Part shown: in pieces, positions 12,006 to 24,634 of the stretch
How positions within the stretch are numbered: position 1 is the stretch's first letter
Layout: each line of letters opens with the position of its first letter
Position numbers and translations under genes: made by a program
NCBI GenBank assembly: GCA_026182355.1
Contig: JAPFBL010000003.1
Coordinates: 2,195,001-2,259,000, forward strand
DNA: 64,000 nt
Source of the DNA: Hermatobates lingyangjiaoensis
Lineage: Eukaryota; Arthropoda; Insecta; Hemiptera; Hermatobatidae
Reading direction: 5' to 3'
Notes under the pieces: generated by a model
Told to the model about the DNA's origin: nothing
The model's input: only the letters and a program-made list of their open reading frames with translations
Database searches by the model: none

Positions 12006-12553
12006 CTCGACTAATACGAAACTACCCCGGACAAGTCCGGTAATTCGAAAATCCGGTCAATCGGAGTCCGCAATTTCGAGGGTCCACTGTATTGGGTGGA
12101 GATTGATTCACTGGTTGATTCTATTTATAAACCGACCTCAACGGTTACATTTTAATCTGAAATGTTACTGATGGATAATGAAAATTCTTTCTATAACAGC
12201 TCGTCCCAGTAAGCATGCACTCAACATGACATAAATTCTATAATTTACTGTAGCTGTGAAAGGAATGTTCCTTGCTTTTATCGAAAAGATCAATCCAGAT
12301 TTCATGCTGTTGGGAGAGACCTTTTTAAAACCAAACTGAAGGTTCAGTATCACTGGCTACTATGTTAAAAGAAAATATAACAAAAAAAAACCAGTAATAT
12401 CAGAAATGATACGAAACTATACCCTGTGCTAAAGTACAGACGGTTGAGTCTCTACTTGAACAGACTTCAATTCAAATAACATCCTTTTCATAATAACAGC
12501 AGGAAACGATGTTTTCCTCACATCTTGTGAATCGTTGTTCCCTTAATTATTGC

Positions 12554-12878
12554 AAGCCCCATTGTTTCAAAACGTTTTCATGGAACTTTGGGTAGAAATG
12601 ACTTGAGATAATTTTTTTCAAAATAACATTGACTAAAGGGGCGTCACAAAGCATTTTCTTATTACAGGAAATGTTTTCTTGAAGCTAAACGGTAAATTTA
12701 AAAATCCAAGAAAATATGCCCGAAAATTGAAAAAAAAATTAACAATTTATACAAAAAATTCACGTAATTTCAATTACGGTTAAGAGCAATAACGCTATAA
12801 AAACTATTGTTTATCCTAGACTAACGGATCACCTGCTATACTTGTCGAATTTATTGATATTTATTTACATTGACTTCA
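12554..12878 (+). repeat. Dispersed non-coding repeat, family R1 (copy 1)
   Basis: This segment matches 32115-32466 in the same orientation. Shared blocks include TAAAGGGGCGT, CAATTACGG...AAGAGCAATAACG, and CCTAGACTAA followed by ATCACCTGCTATACTTGTCG. The copies are perhaps three-quarters identical with several small gaps. No coding capacity or terminal structure is visible. Confidence 0.75.
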
Positions 12879-13555
12879 GCTGAATGTCGAAATAAAGTGC
12901 GAAAACTTAAAGGCCCGTGGAGAACTCATTCCAATACCATAAGGTGTGACGCAATCTCGATGTAACTCACATCACAACCTCCCTTAATCAGTTTCAGCAC
13001 ACGTATATGATATTCTCTTCTGTTTTGAGACGCAGTGTAGGTACAACTTTCAATAGCCCCTTCACAAGACCAAATAAATTTCCACTGGATTCTGCAAACC
13101 AGCTTTACACGGTTGCATTGATAGGCTTCGTCCCTAGAAGCCACCAGATGTTTCCCTAGATAAGTGACTGACTGGAATTGCACGTACATATATAGAAATC
13201 TGTGATTTTAATATAAGATTGGTCGATAAAAACCAGCTATTACTTTCTTCCTCGAATCCATAACAAATATACGATTCTAAAAGCTTTCCTTACGGTTTCT
13301 ACTTTATGAAGTCTATATGAAAACTTGTATCTTATTCAAAATGAAATAAATTGTTCGGATGAGAAGAGATGAGCATAAATAAAAGAAATCTATCAAAATA
13401 ATACTACTTTTGATTATATGCATATAATTAGTAACGTAATACTGAAGATATTTAAGAGGTATGGCTAGATGATAGATCAAGTAACTATTAAGCACAATAA
13501 TTAAAAGTTTACTGATAAAGTGAGCAAGAGTGTGGATTAGACAGATACAGAGGGA
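12879..13555. other. No recognised gene
   Basis: AT-rich sequence. An open minus-strand run at 12926-13189 has no motif I recognise and is probably chance. Confidence 0.4.
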
Positions 13556-13559
13556 GAGG

Positions 13560-13602
<43 letters not shown>
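13556..13602. repeat. (AG)n microsatellite
   Basis: A nearly pure AG run, preceded by GGGAGAGGGAGG units, abuts the left arm of the inverted repeat that begins at 13601. Confidence 0.95.
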
Positions 13603-13605
<3 letters not shown>

Positions 13606-13787
13606 TGTTATACTGAGTGAGTCAGAAGTTCTGAGAGGTTCAACTCAACTTCTGAGAAGTTCTGAGGTACGCGTGAGTATTAGAAAAAGAAAAAAAAGAA
13701 AGAGACGGAGAGAGTAAAAGAATGAGATAACTCGGTTAAGTTGAAAATGAGAGAGAAAACTACAGAATGGGAATAAGAGTAGGAGGA
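13601..13787 (+). repeat. Long inverted repeat, left arm
   Basis: This arm begins AGGAATGTTATACTGAG and runs through purine-rich sequence to TAGGAGGAGA. Its reverse complement recurs at 15064-15235 with modest divergence and a small length difference. The arms face each other across about 1.28 kb. They could be two oppositely oriented copies of one repeat or the termini of a non-autonomous element. No target duplication was found. Confidence 0.75.
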
Positions 13788-15063
13788 GAGAGTGGTTTGT
13801 GATTGTAGAAAAGGCTCAGAGGGAGGGGTGAGATTGAGAGGTTTGTCCCGAACATTGAACTAAAAAATAAAAACTTCACCCTGTTTGAGAGACTATTGAT
13901 CGCGTTTAATAACTTTAAGTGAAATTGGATCCTGCTAGTTATTTTTTAATCTTCTCTGAAGGGCCATTTATTAAATTACTATAATTTGACGTCTGGAAGG
14001 CTAATATACATATATTTCTGATAATAGTTTATAAATGTTATTATTTTTCTGCTCTAAATGAATTTGCTTGTCGTATGTTCGCAAATACCTAGCAGTGATG
14101 TTGCCGTTATCTTCAGTGGTGCAGACAGCGCTGAAGTGTAGACACCATGATGGCAATTAAAGCTTTCACTCATAAAATACATTTTGCATTTTGAATGTAG
14201 CTTCAACCGACGTAAAGAAATATGACAGGTAAGCAAACAAGGTGATTTTTCCAGCTCAACTGTGGTCTTTTTGCCACATAATAGGTCCTCTTTCTATATA
14301 TTTCACAATCTATTATATATGAAAGAACATTACTATTGTCGACATAGTAATATAAACAAGAAATAAGGACTCTTATCGATTCAAAGTTGAGTGGAAAAAA
14401 CTATAACTTTTGTCTTACTTCAAGGTGTCACACACAGAGTAGTGATACAAAAACATTTTTCAAAGAAATCCACCTCCATAAAAATAAAAAATCTGGAACA
14501 GCCAGATTTTTACCCTGCAAGTAAACATAACATTAAACTCGTTGATAACCGAGCATGGCTATGGGGATATACACATCTCGTCATAATATTACTAACATAC
14601 TGATAAGGATTACTAGTTCAGTAAGAGGCATGATTCTTGCCATCTTAGAATTTTTCCCATAAACATCTATTACAAATGAGGACTTTGATCAGCCAGTTAA
14701 CCGGAGGGAGAAATAATTTTTGAATGTGTTCCCGGTCACTGTGAGGGTTTTTGGTGACGAGTAAGGAGACATCACAACAAAACAAGCAGCATCGTACTCC
14801 CTTGCTTTCAAACAACACCTAGTTACTCCCATGTAATACAGTCAGAGAATGTAAAAGACAAGCTAGTTAAGTGTTAAAGTATATGCGTGGTAAGATGCAT
14901 CGGCTGATATGGGCAGACATTTCAGCCACTTACAATGTTAATTCACATTTCCAATAAGTTTGGCTTCTTTTCAATAGCATTTAAAGATTCAGTAAACATT
15001 TGTGCGAGCTTTTCAATATTGTTATCAACCATTTTAGGGTAGATATTTTATAACATTCTCTCC
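13788..15063. other. Interior between the inverted arms; no gene recognised
   Basis: AT-rich, with short open runs only (14054-14236 and 14391-14603), none with a recognisable motif. Confidence 0.4.
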
Positions 15064-15235
15064 TTCTATTCTTATTCCTATTCCGTAGTTCTCTCTCTCT
15101 CACTTTCAACTTATCCAAGTTATCTCATTCTTTTACTCTCTTTGTCTCTTCCTTTTCTGTTTTCTTTTTCTGACACTCACACGTACACAATCTCTCTCCG
15201 AACTTCTGACTCTCTCAGTATAACATTCCTCTCTT
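15064..15235 (-). repeat. Long inverted repeat, right arm
   Basis: Pyrimidine-rich on the plus strand. Its complement matches 13601-13787, including AGGAATGTTATACTGAG at the outer end and TAAAAGAATGAGATAAC in the middle. It directly abuts the mariner fragment that starts at about 15215-15240. Confidence 0.75.
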
Positions 15236-15478
15236 CAGCATTACGTTACTAAGGTAAATGTGTAAATTCACCGTAACGGAATCATTATTAATTCGTACAG
15301 TTCCAGCACGAATATATAACTGGTATTCAGATTGAACTAGATTACCGATATTTTCTTCAGTTTTTGGCGTAGAAGGGCGACCCAGGAGTGAATCATCTTG
15401 AACGTCAACTCGACCATGATGATAACATCTTAACCATTTAAAGACAGGTGAACGCGGTAAATATTCATTGCCATGCAC
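15215..15478 (-). pseudogene. Mariner/Mos1-type transposase, HTH linker fragment
   Basis: The translation contains PRSPVFKWLRCYHHGRVDV, then QDDSLLGRPSTPKTEENI, then NLVQSEYQLYIRA. This follows the mariner N-terminal pattern: the SRxxVFxWxxxFxxGRxxVxDDxRxGRPSTSxTxENIxxV linker after the first helix-turn-helix, then the start of the second one. The catalytic D,D34D domain is absent. On the downstream side the frame runs into the purine-rich inverted-repeat arm, so the copy is truncated there. Sequence upstream of about 15480 no longer reads as transposase. It is a dead fragment. Confidence 0.7.
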
Positions 15479-15490
15479 TTCTTCTTGGCT

Positions 15491-18086
15491 TGGGTCGAAA
15501 TATGCTCAATACTTCACTCGAAAAGATGTTAAAATACATGATTTTTTTGTCAATTTATCCAACCTTTTCAAAGATATGTTAGACAAAGTATTTTTAAAAA
15601 AACCTTGTGTTTGCCACATTTGAAATCTATGGAATTGATTTCCACAGCTTTTCTACTCCCTTACAGAGTAGCAGCCGGCAGTACCATTGTCATCGATCTT
15701 CCCTAGCTCAAGAGATGAACTGAACCAAAACAGGAATAATATATGTTTCAGGTAATCTTTCACATAGCACAAAAACAACGGCATTGGCGATCACCTTTAA
15801 CTAATCTGGATGCCAGTTTGGACAACAACGTTTGTTGAAATGCTTTGTGAACAGTATCCGTGGAAAAAATTTGTTACTTACATACCCAACCAAATTTGAA
15901 TTGGCAATAACTGTACGTAAACAACTGGATTGACCTATGTGTTTACTTTTGTTCAATGCTATTTGCAATGAAACTGTAATTATAGTTCAACTATAGTAAG
16001 GACAAAAAAAAAACTATGAGCTTCAGTGGTAAGTGAGAGTTAGGAATGTCTTAACACTCGCTAGTTGATATTGTTCAGATATTTCTGCAAGGCTAACTTG
16101 CTAAGTTGGCATTAATAATTATTAATAAAAATTATAAGTAAAAAAAATAAATACAAGTTGAAAAAATACTCAACCATTGAAATACATGGATTAACAATTG
16201 TCAATCTAACTTGCTTTATTAGCAACTGGAATACAAAATCTTATGGCCGAACCAGTAAATTTATTCTAATGAAAAGGAGTCAAATCTGTCAAGATGTCAC
16301 GACTCTATTCCAGTTCTTCTTTCAAGGAGTTTCAATTAAAATCATCCTCAAGATGAAATGTCTAACTAAGCCCCTAATTTAAACCACCATTTTTAACTGA
16401 CCACAAAATTTCATCAAAACGAAAGTTTATAATACGAAAGTTATTATAAGCGGCAATAATAAACATATTTAATGGCATTTTTTTTTAAATATAATTTACT
16501 TAATGAATCTGAAATGGGATTAATTCTTTATGGGAAATGACGTTAATTCTTTGTAGACTATTAAAACTCTGTTCATATGTTCACCTAATTAAAATTTTTA
16601 TTTTAAACTTTAAAACTCAATATCACATTTAACTACTAAAATGTTCACAAATTCTCCCTCCAATAATATATTTCGCCAAAAATTGTTTAATTCTTAACTA
16701 AATTAAAGAGAAATCAACATTTAACTGAATAAACAGATGAAACAATAAGAAGCATACATATTTAGATATTCTTTAGCAACGAAGTAGTTCTTAAAATAAA
16801 TAATTTTTAATTATCAATTTAGAATTTGATTAATAATTGGCATATAATAAATTTAAATAATTCAATTATTTTAATTACACGTATAAAATTAAATAACAAT
16901 TCATATCATATAAAATAAAATTACTACAAAACTTAAAAGAAAAATTATTTCAAAATTTGCAGTTTGCTTCTCAAGAGTTACTCATCCAGAATGTTTAACC
17001 AGTTAAACCAATAAATCACGAATATCCAATGAGATTTCATTTAACCAAGTAAAGTTAACAAAAACTAAGAGGAGAAACATGAGATTTATTACTACTAGCA
17101 ACTATATTAATAAAATTACTATTTTGCTATTATTACTTGTATCCATTAGATCAAGTATCTGTCAATCCCACAGCACAAATGGACAAATCACATCTCATTT
17201 AAACGAAAGAGGTCTCATTTCTTCCAAAGAAAGTAGTTAAATAGTAATGCAACAAAAATCACGAAATTTACGTTCACATATAATTAAAAGAAGTGTTAAT
17301 GCATATATTATAACTATTTTACGTATCCATAAAAGTTTAATACACCTAAGAAGGGAAATGTAGATATATATGGGCTCAGTTTTCAGAAATGTAAGTTTCT
17401 CAAAAAGATAAAAATGTTAGTTTATCATTGACTCTGCCGAAAGCTTGTAAATCCGACACACATCCCACCCTTCGTTGGATCAAAATGAAATAGCTTCTTA
17501 TAGGTGGATGAGCAGTATCGACTTTTTCAGTGCAGTGCGCTTGGACCGTGCAAAGCCATAACCGTTTGACCATTAGTCATCAATCGCCCTTTCAAATTTC
17601 AAACACTGCTAGTCTTCCCCGATAATATTCCTGTAATTTATATAACACAAGCCTGTCAAAATCAGTGAATTGAGTTTAACTGGTCACGAAATGCGGATAA
17701 CACTTTATCACAGGGGAAAATATACTTATGAAGGAAACGTAAAGAGTCCTGAGTCACGATTAAATTAAATAACAGGACTACTCAAGACTGGAAAAAATTG
17801 AAAATCATCGGTAACACTTGAACGAAATGGATTAATCGCTAACAAAAAAGATTAAGAAAAGATTAAGAACAGCCCTCCCCCTTTTTACCCCGAGCTAAAA
17901 AGATTTCCTTAGTAAAGACTAAATTAAAAATCTCCAGTAATTATCGACAACTCAGTTGTTAAAAATTTTACGAAAAATCAGCAACAAACATTAACTGCGT
18001 TTCTTTTTTCCACAGAGTTATCTAATGATGATAAATGTGACCAAGTTAGAGAAAAATACAGTAAAATAAACTACTTCGCCTCTTTC
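15491..18086. other. AT-rich DNA, nothing recognised
   Basis: No coding or RNA feature is supported. The part 16400-17000 is especially AT-rich. Short frames such as 16158-16382 have no recognisable similarity. Confidence 0.45.
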
Positions 18087-18647
18087 CTATAGACCAGGGG
18101 TTCCTTTGTTTGCTTGTGGACCCCCTAAAAGCTACTTGTGGACCCTCATTCCCTCCGGATACTTAAAAAACATAATTATACAAATTTATAAATAAATATT
18201 TGTTTTAGGGTAAATGAATAACGTTAATTATGAAATAATTTCATTACATCTACAACGCATGCCGAAATACAAAAATGTTTTTAAAACAATAACAAAATAT
18301 TTCTTTATTAACATTTTATAAAGTACTCTGAAATAAATTGTAACAGAATCAATTTTGAATGTACCATAAAGAGAAGTGCAATAGAAAATTTTAAAACATT
18401 GGAACATTTTAACAAACTGACGAGGATATTAGGCCTTATATTTTAATTATGTTTGAATATTGTACAGCCAAAGCTTATTACGCTTTGATTTATTTTTGGT
18501 TTGCTGATGAATTCATTTAAACTTAACATAGAGCCCTAACCACGTGTCATGGACCTTCAGAATATTACTTTCCTCATGGACCCCCAGTAATCTTCTGTGG
18601 ACTCCTGGGGGTCCATGTGGACCACGTTGAGAACCACTGCTATAGAT
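18087..18647. mobile_element. Non-autonomous hAT element with 8-bp TSD
   Basis: The element proper runs 18095-18639 (545 bases). Its left end is CAGGGGTTCCTTT. Its right end, read inward, is CAGTGGTTCTCAACGTGG, a Charlie-like hAT terminus. The flanking octamers are CTATAGAC (18087-18094) and CTATAGAT (18640-18647), a 7/8 match as expected for an aged 8-bp hAT duplication. Sub-terminal GTGGACCCCC/TGGACCCCCAG motifs occur near both ends. No transposase frame remains, so it depended on a partner element. Confidence 0.8.
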
Positions 18648-21489
18648 TAACCTTATATTTACCTTTTGTAGATAACAAAACTTAATGGGACTGCCAACGA
18701 TTCAACTTTGGCAGTTCTTGGATTACCTTACTGATACCCTTGGTAATCTCGGCACTGACTGCTCTACATTGTACTTGACAAACATAGTATGTATATACCT
18801 CTTAAGTAAAAAACTTTATCTAACTGTATATACAAGCGTGCACCGAAATCATCGGTAATAAAAGCAAGCACACTAAACCATAAATGATATCAGTAGTTTA
18901 ACGAAATAATGAGAAATACAGGGTACCAAACACATAAAAACTTACTTACTCTATCAATAAGTGGTATGACTCATATTGCTAACTCACATTGAGTAATCAA
19001 ATAAACATATGTAACACAGAAGAAGTTTTTAAACAAAAACAACACCTCTTCTTTGAACACGAAATGTTCTCCTTGAGATTAATCCTTCAAAACAAATTGA
19101 AACAATAAACCAACTAGGAAGGATGTAAAGCATGTTCACTAGTATCACAGAAACATTCAAAAACAAGTAAAGAACTCTAGACCCCTTTTCTAGTGTATCC
19201 CTTTGTTATTATGTTAATAAACTCTGAATCAATAGTCTTTAAACTTCTTTAAATTTATTGCTTTATTAAATTTATTAATTTAACTCATATGTCTGATTAT
19301 GAAAGCTAAAATCCTTCTCGCTAATCTTCTGACTATAGAATAATTAAATTTTGTGAATAAAAATCAACCTAAAATGAGTGCGCAATTCAAAAAAAAAAAA
19401 AATAAAATAAATTCTGATTACTGTAGAAGCCAATAAAGCTCTTAGAATTGAAAACTCAATTTAGAATACTGAATAAACTACTGAATTGGTCGATTTATTT
19501 ACATTAACTTTGAAATTTGCTATCAGAATTGAGTCAATGAACAGGTCAAATGTTTGGAACTGCTCATGTTCACCAGGCAAATTAAATTTTCTAGATTAAA
19601 TGAATTATTAATGACACAATTATTGTAAGTTAGAAATCTTGACAAGAAATAGAGATAGGAGAATAGAGTTCAATAAAGGTGAAGGCTAGGAGGATAGTAA
19701 GTTGAGAGAAGTAATTAAGAAGGCGACTGGAGAATGAAGGATGGGCAATAGCAAGCGGGCAGGTCGTAAGTCAGGGGCAGGGTGCAATTTCACCACTTGT
19801 TTGTCACCTGCCAAACACCAGAGTGTCTAGCACCTTCTATACATCACTGACCCTGCATCTGTCGCTGTCACAACACATTGCAGCACTCTCTTCACCAATG
19901 TCGGCTACCAGTGGATGAATATACAGTGAATACGGCTTTTAATAATACATTCAACTTTAGACATTCAGACGCTATTGCCACATCAACCCTTCCAGCGTTA
20001 GTATCATAAACAACAGATTCAGACAGTAAAAACAATTCTGGCTTTGCAACCAATATTATTTATGTACCAACCGCCATTCTGACTAACCTAAAAGCTATAA
20101 CTCGCATGTTGGCTAAGAAATTAACATGAGCTTACAATAACTCATTATCCAGTTGAATAAACAGATCATCCCAAAGTATTGCAAAGTACATTGGTGAAGC
20201 AAGGAGCCACAATATCAAGGAAGCTGACCCGAGTTACAGGTTATTACAACTAACCTTGATCAAAAACTTTGCCATAAAGATTATAAAGGGTAACTTTTGT
20301 TTCCAACGCCCATACTAAAGGTTTTTTTTCACCTTTGAAGTTCCAATGAGTGAAAATGAGGAACATTTCTTAATAATTTATTTATCGAATACAAAATATT
20401 TACTATTCTTGGGAAAAAAAAGGAAAATTCTCCAATTAAAAGAATTTTATAAAAAAAAACGAGTTTCAAACATATTGTCTTCCCCAAGATGTCATAGCTG
20501 TAACAAGACTAGGAAAGAATTCTAAATGACTACCTAGTTTGATTCTACTCCTCTCTACTATGTAAGCCAAGACAGCCCACTTCGTCCGAAGTTCGTTGTT
20601 TTATGTATAAAGTTTTTTTTTCAGGTAGGGACTTTTGTTTAATTCCCAATGGTCAGTAAATACCACAGAATACAGCGCTAAGGACTCTGAACTTCATATA
20701 AAACTAAAAGTAATCGTGGATTCCTAGTAGTCTCAGTCTACAAAGAACATTTATTATACACATACGATATAAAAATTAAAAGTTCTATAACATATTACCT
20801 TATTTATTACTTGGAATTTAGTTAAGCCCACACTCACCTGAAAACAAAAGAAAATGTTAGTCAAATATAATTCTGATTAATCTAATCTATATTATATCCA
20901 GTTACCCAAACTTAAGGTAAATAAACGAAACTTTATAGATGAAGGCAAAGAATACTCGTTAGAGGTGAAGAACTACAATTGGTAATAGAAGAATGATCTA
21001 TAGTATTACATATTCTACAGAATTGAATCAATTATTCAATGGACTGAAAATTAGAAAAGACAACAGAACTAATTTCTATTTCAAACATATTTGTTCTTCT
21101 TACCGAGCCAGAGCTAACTTGGGAAGAGCATAACATTCATTTACTAACTCAATTATTTACATTTGAGCAAGCGCAGTTTTGCATCATCGATTCAACTAAT
21201 TAGCTATAAGAAGAAAGTGTAATTTCTCTTTTTAGTAAAACCAGTAATTAATAAACTCACCAACTTAATAATTTACCAATTATTATGTTTAATATAATTA
21301 ATGAGGTACTTTATAAGTGCTTATTGATGGGTGAACTGTTTAATGACTAATCTGTAACTGCATTTTTTCGATGGGTATCCAGTAACTCCTAAATTAAGTT
21401 GGAAGGAGACATTGCACAAAGCACATTGTAATTCAAGATTTTTATTTAAAATTGACTAAATTCAAAATATAAATGGTCCGTTAGGACAT
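18648..21489. other. No recognised gene
   Basis: AT-rich throughout. A less AT-rich patch at 19690-19900 has ordinary complexity but no long frame. I see nothing assignable. Confidence 0.45.
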
Positions 21490-21722
21490 CATATCATACA
21501 ATTACAAGAAAGGAGAACGAAGAAATAATACACAACCCACTTCAATATTTCGACCTCATCGTCATCAGGAGAAGAAGAAGGAGATGAGTTCTGCTCGACT
21601 GGCAAACAGCAACTCATTGCTGCTGCGTTGCTGTTTTGTCAACAGTCCAGACCTCATCAACTTCTCCTTCTCCTGATAAAATATTGAAGTGAATTATGTT
21701 GTTTCTACATGGTCTCTTCTTA
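21490..21722. repeat. Imperfect fold-back repeat with Penelope-type hammerhead-like motifs
   Basis: The left half (to about 21600) and the reverse complement of the right half (from about 21648) share AATATTGAAGT, TCAGGAGAAG and GATGAG blocks, giving an imperfect inverted repeat. On the minus strand the left half reads CTTCTC, CTGATGA, extra C, GAT-GAG-GTC, GAA, ATAT, T, GAAG. That is a hammerhead-like order (21537-21575), but helix I does not pair cleanly. The right half is more decayed. It is likely a worn inverted pair of Penelope-like terminal segments. Confidence 0.5.
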
Positions 21723-23515
21723 TAATCATTCCATAAAAATGACTAACAATTGTGTTAAGTAATTTTTGCTTAAAAAGCAAAATTACTTTAAGCAGGAATT
21801 TCATTCAATCAACAATTATTAAATTTATCATCAACTAGTATAATTTATTCATTTATTCCATAAATGATTAATTCAATTGGAAATACAATTGAGAAAAAAA
21901 AATGAAATCACGCACTTACAGCCTCTAATTTTCAGTTAAAAACCGTCATCAAGAGAGGAAATAACCGTCATCACAGTCGTATCAAACAAAACATGTTTAA
22001 CCAGAATAATAGACTATAAATCTGCGGACAAGGCGTGAATCATACACATACATATACACAATAAAAATGTTTATCAGGAATTAGCCAGTTTTCTGGGTCC
22101 AAATGAAAGTTTCAAAGCCAACGTTGGGTTTTATTTAAAACCTTTTCATAAGCCTACAAAATCTTAACAATTAACAATTAAGCAGATATTAGAACTGCTA
22201 AGTTACTAAGAATGAAAACAGTCTGTACTAAAACCTATGACAACTTAAAAAAGTATGAAATTTTTAAATTTTGAATGGAAACTTCAACAGAACTGTCATT
22301 ACAAACAAGAATGCTACACAGAAACAATATGTACTAACCAAAAACCAACTTCTGTTACTATATATGAAAATACAAATCATATACAGACAACCAGAACTTT
22401 ATTTACTTAAAACACTTGAATAAAAGCAATTTAATTAACAATAACACTTCTAGAGTTATAGTATAAGTAATTATTTTTGATATATAGCATTTCCAAGCAT
22501 TATTTTTCCGATCCCATAATGCTACATAGTAATAATTCTTGCTTGACAAATATTTTTTTTCTTTTCCGTTATTATAAAAGGTATGGGTTACTTCAGGTCA
22601 TATTGATTGTCTGACCTGATTGCCCTGATTAAGTGACTATTTTAAATATTTGTGACAAACCTTGAACAAATAAAAATTTAAAGCACATTTTTCCTTACAT
22701 TTTTCACATCTTATTTGACAAGAAAGAACATATTGGCTTAGGTAAAAAACTATAAAAACTGAAAACTCAACTATGAATCACGGACAACCTATCTGTTGGT
22801 TTTATTTACACTGAGTTAAAAAAAAAATAAGCAGAATCAAGTAGAAAGAAACTGTTATGTAAAGGTTTAAAAAAAGCATTTCGATGTTCATTTAGTGGTT
22901 ATAATAAGATAAGCAAAAGGAATACAAGTCTTAAAAGTAAATCAAATTACAAGCAAACATTTATTTTATGTTTTCAAGGGTGTTGAAGAAAGTGCTGCAA
23001 TCAATCTACATGATGAGCTATTAACAAATATTAACGTCAGAGATATAGCTCTTAGTGGGTTTAAGAACCCCATTGTATTTAGGTAATACTAAAATACGGG
23101 AAAGGTAATTAATCTTCCGTTATTTTATGACAAAATGGCTACAAATCTGAAGCCACTTTTTCGATGATGTAATAAACTTAAAATTTCACATTGAATATTC
23201 TCTTAGTACGAATATTTTATGATATTACAATATTAAAAGAGTACATATTATTACAGTAATAATGACAAGCACTAAGTTTTACCTGCAGTAATATGGCAAC
23301 TATTTAAAGTAAGTATCTTAATAAGCACAACGTAACAGATTCGTGTTAACAAAATAGAAAAATTTAAACATATTACTGTATGGCTGCTTCTTGCATATAG
23401 AGGGAACTTTTGGTAACACACATTCGAATAGATTAAATCATTACTAATATATAGATGTGATAACCCAGAAACTAATAAATAGATTGCCAAAGTCTAAGAC
23501 AAGAATAATTAGTGT
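21723..23515. other. AT-rich DNA, nothing recognised
   Basis: No supported gene, RNA or transposon end. Confidence 0.45.
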
Positions 23516-24158
23516 ACTTAGAGCAGGGTTGTCCAAAATTTATGGGGACGCGGGCCGCATTCCACAAGGATATTAGATCGCGGGCCGCAGTACCACATGT
23601 AAAGTAAAACACGTACATGTAAATGAATCTTTATATTTATCATAAAAACATATATTATCATAAAAAAATAATTGACAAGTATGGATAAGAATCAACCCTT
23701 GAATATATTCGTTAAAAATATTTAAGGAAGTACGTAAAACGGTACAGTTTACTTAAAATTTAGTGGGAGGGTGTGCGTGCATTTTGGAAGCCAGCTCCTT
23801 TGTGTCAATGTCAACTGAGGTTAAGGCTAAACGAAAGCAGGCTTCGAGAGATGTTTGATTAAGTAGATTCCTCTCATTGGATTTAATCGACTTAATTCTG
23901 GAAAATGCTGCTCCACAAAGGAAGGTACTGCCAAACATTGACAGCAAGTGCAATCAAAAACGGCGTAAATTAGGATAATGCTCTTCAGAAAGAAGAGGCC
24001 AAAATTGAGTGACTGGCAGTGTAGCTTTGCTTAATAACAACTTTTTTCAAATATAACTCAATAGATGTCTAAATATACTAATTTTTAAAAGTTTTCTATA
24101 AGAGACCGCGGGCCGCATGCGGCCCGCGGGCTAGACTTTGGACAACCCTGACTTAGAG
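23516..24158 (-). mobile_element. hAT element with perfect 8-bp TSD
   Basis: The octamer ACTTAGAG lies at 23516-23523 and again at 24151-24158, flanking a 627-base element (23524-24150). Its ends are CAGGGTTGTCCAAA on the left and the complement (TTTGGACAACCCTG) on the right. GCGGGCCGCA-type GC-rich subterminal repeats lie just inside both ends, typical of this hAT group. The only coding content is a C-terminal transposase fragment on the minus strand, so this is an internally deleted, non-autonomous copy. Confidence 0.92.
23753..23953 (-). pseudogene. hAT transposase C-terminal dimerisation region, fragment
   Basis: About 66 residues remain. LLSMFGSTFLCGAAFSRIKS followed by an N-E-R-N-L-L segment and LEACFRLALTS matches the conserved C-terminal end of hAT transposases (the hATC dimerisation region: FGSTYxCExxFSxMKxIKSxxRNRLxxxxLxxxLRLA). 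It is also the pattern in domesticated relatives such as GTF2IRD2-like and ZMYM-like proteins. The zinc-finger and catalytic parts are absent, and the fragment sits between the element's termini. Confidence 0.88.
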
Positions 24159-24634
24159 GATATACCAAAACTAAAATTGCGACCATTGTCCATTAAGACT
24201 GTCCTCAAAGGGTGTGCTGTCGACGTTATTGTGATGACTAGCTGTGGATTACCTCCTGGATACTCGAAATAATTAAGGTTATGATATTCGAGGACATGGA
24301 GACTTTGTCATTATAAGAAGTATGTGATGGTGCTGCCTTTGAATTTGAAGCATGCTCTACACATTGTTGATAGATGGGTAAAGGAGAAAAGTCTGGATAT
24401 AAATTCAACTAAAACGATCTTCACACTTTTCTAAGGAGAAAGAATGTAGGTACCAGAATTTTTTGATTCTATGTTAATGCGAAACAATAACGTTTAAGAG
24501 GCAATATTTGTTGGCACATTATACCTAATACTAATAAACCTGAATAAACTTAAAACCTGTTGCTTCTTTAAAAACAATTACGAAGTTCACTAAAAGAAAC
24601 TTATGTTCTAGAGTTGATTTAGAAACGACAATAT

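Larger units (their letters stand above)
10659..12089 (-). mobile_element. Tigger/pogo-type DNA transposon, internally deleted
   Basis: The element is bounded by perfect 25-base terminal inverted repeats starting CAGTGGACCCTCGAAATTGC (10659-10683, and the complement at 12065-12089). A TA dinucleotide flanks each end (10657-10658 and 12090-12091), the target duplication of the Tc1/mariner-pogo superfamily. The 1431-base length is well below a full Tigger (usually over 2 kb). The remaining coding part is only the second half of the transposase. The junction lies near 12010-12030, close to the right terminus. Intact ends mean that a trans-acting transposase could in principle have mobilised the copy. 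Confidence 0.9.

Noticed and set aside
12926..13189. 87-codon minus-strand frame
   Set aside because: No recognisable family. No flanking splice evidence that I would trust.
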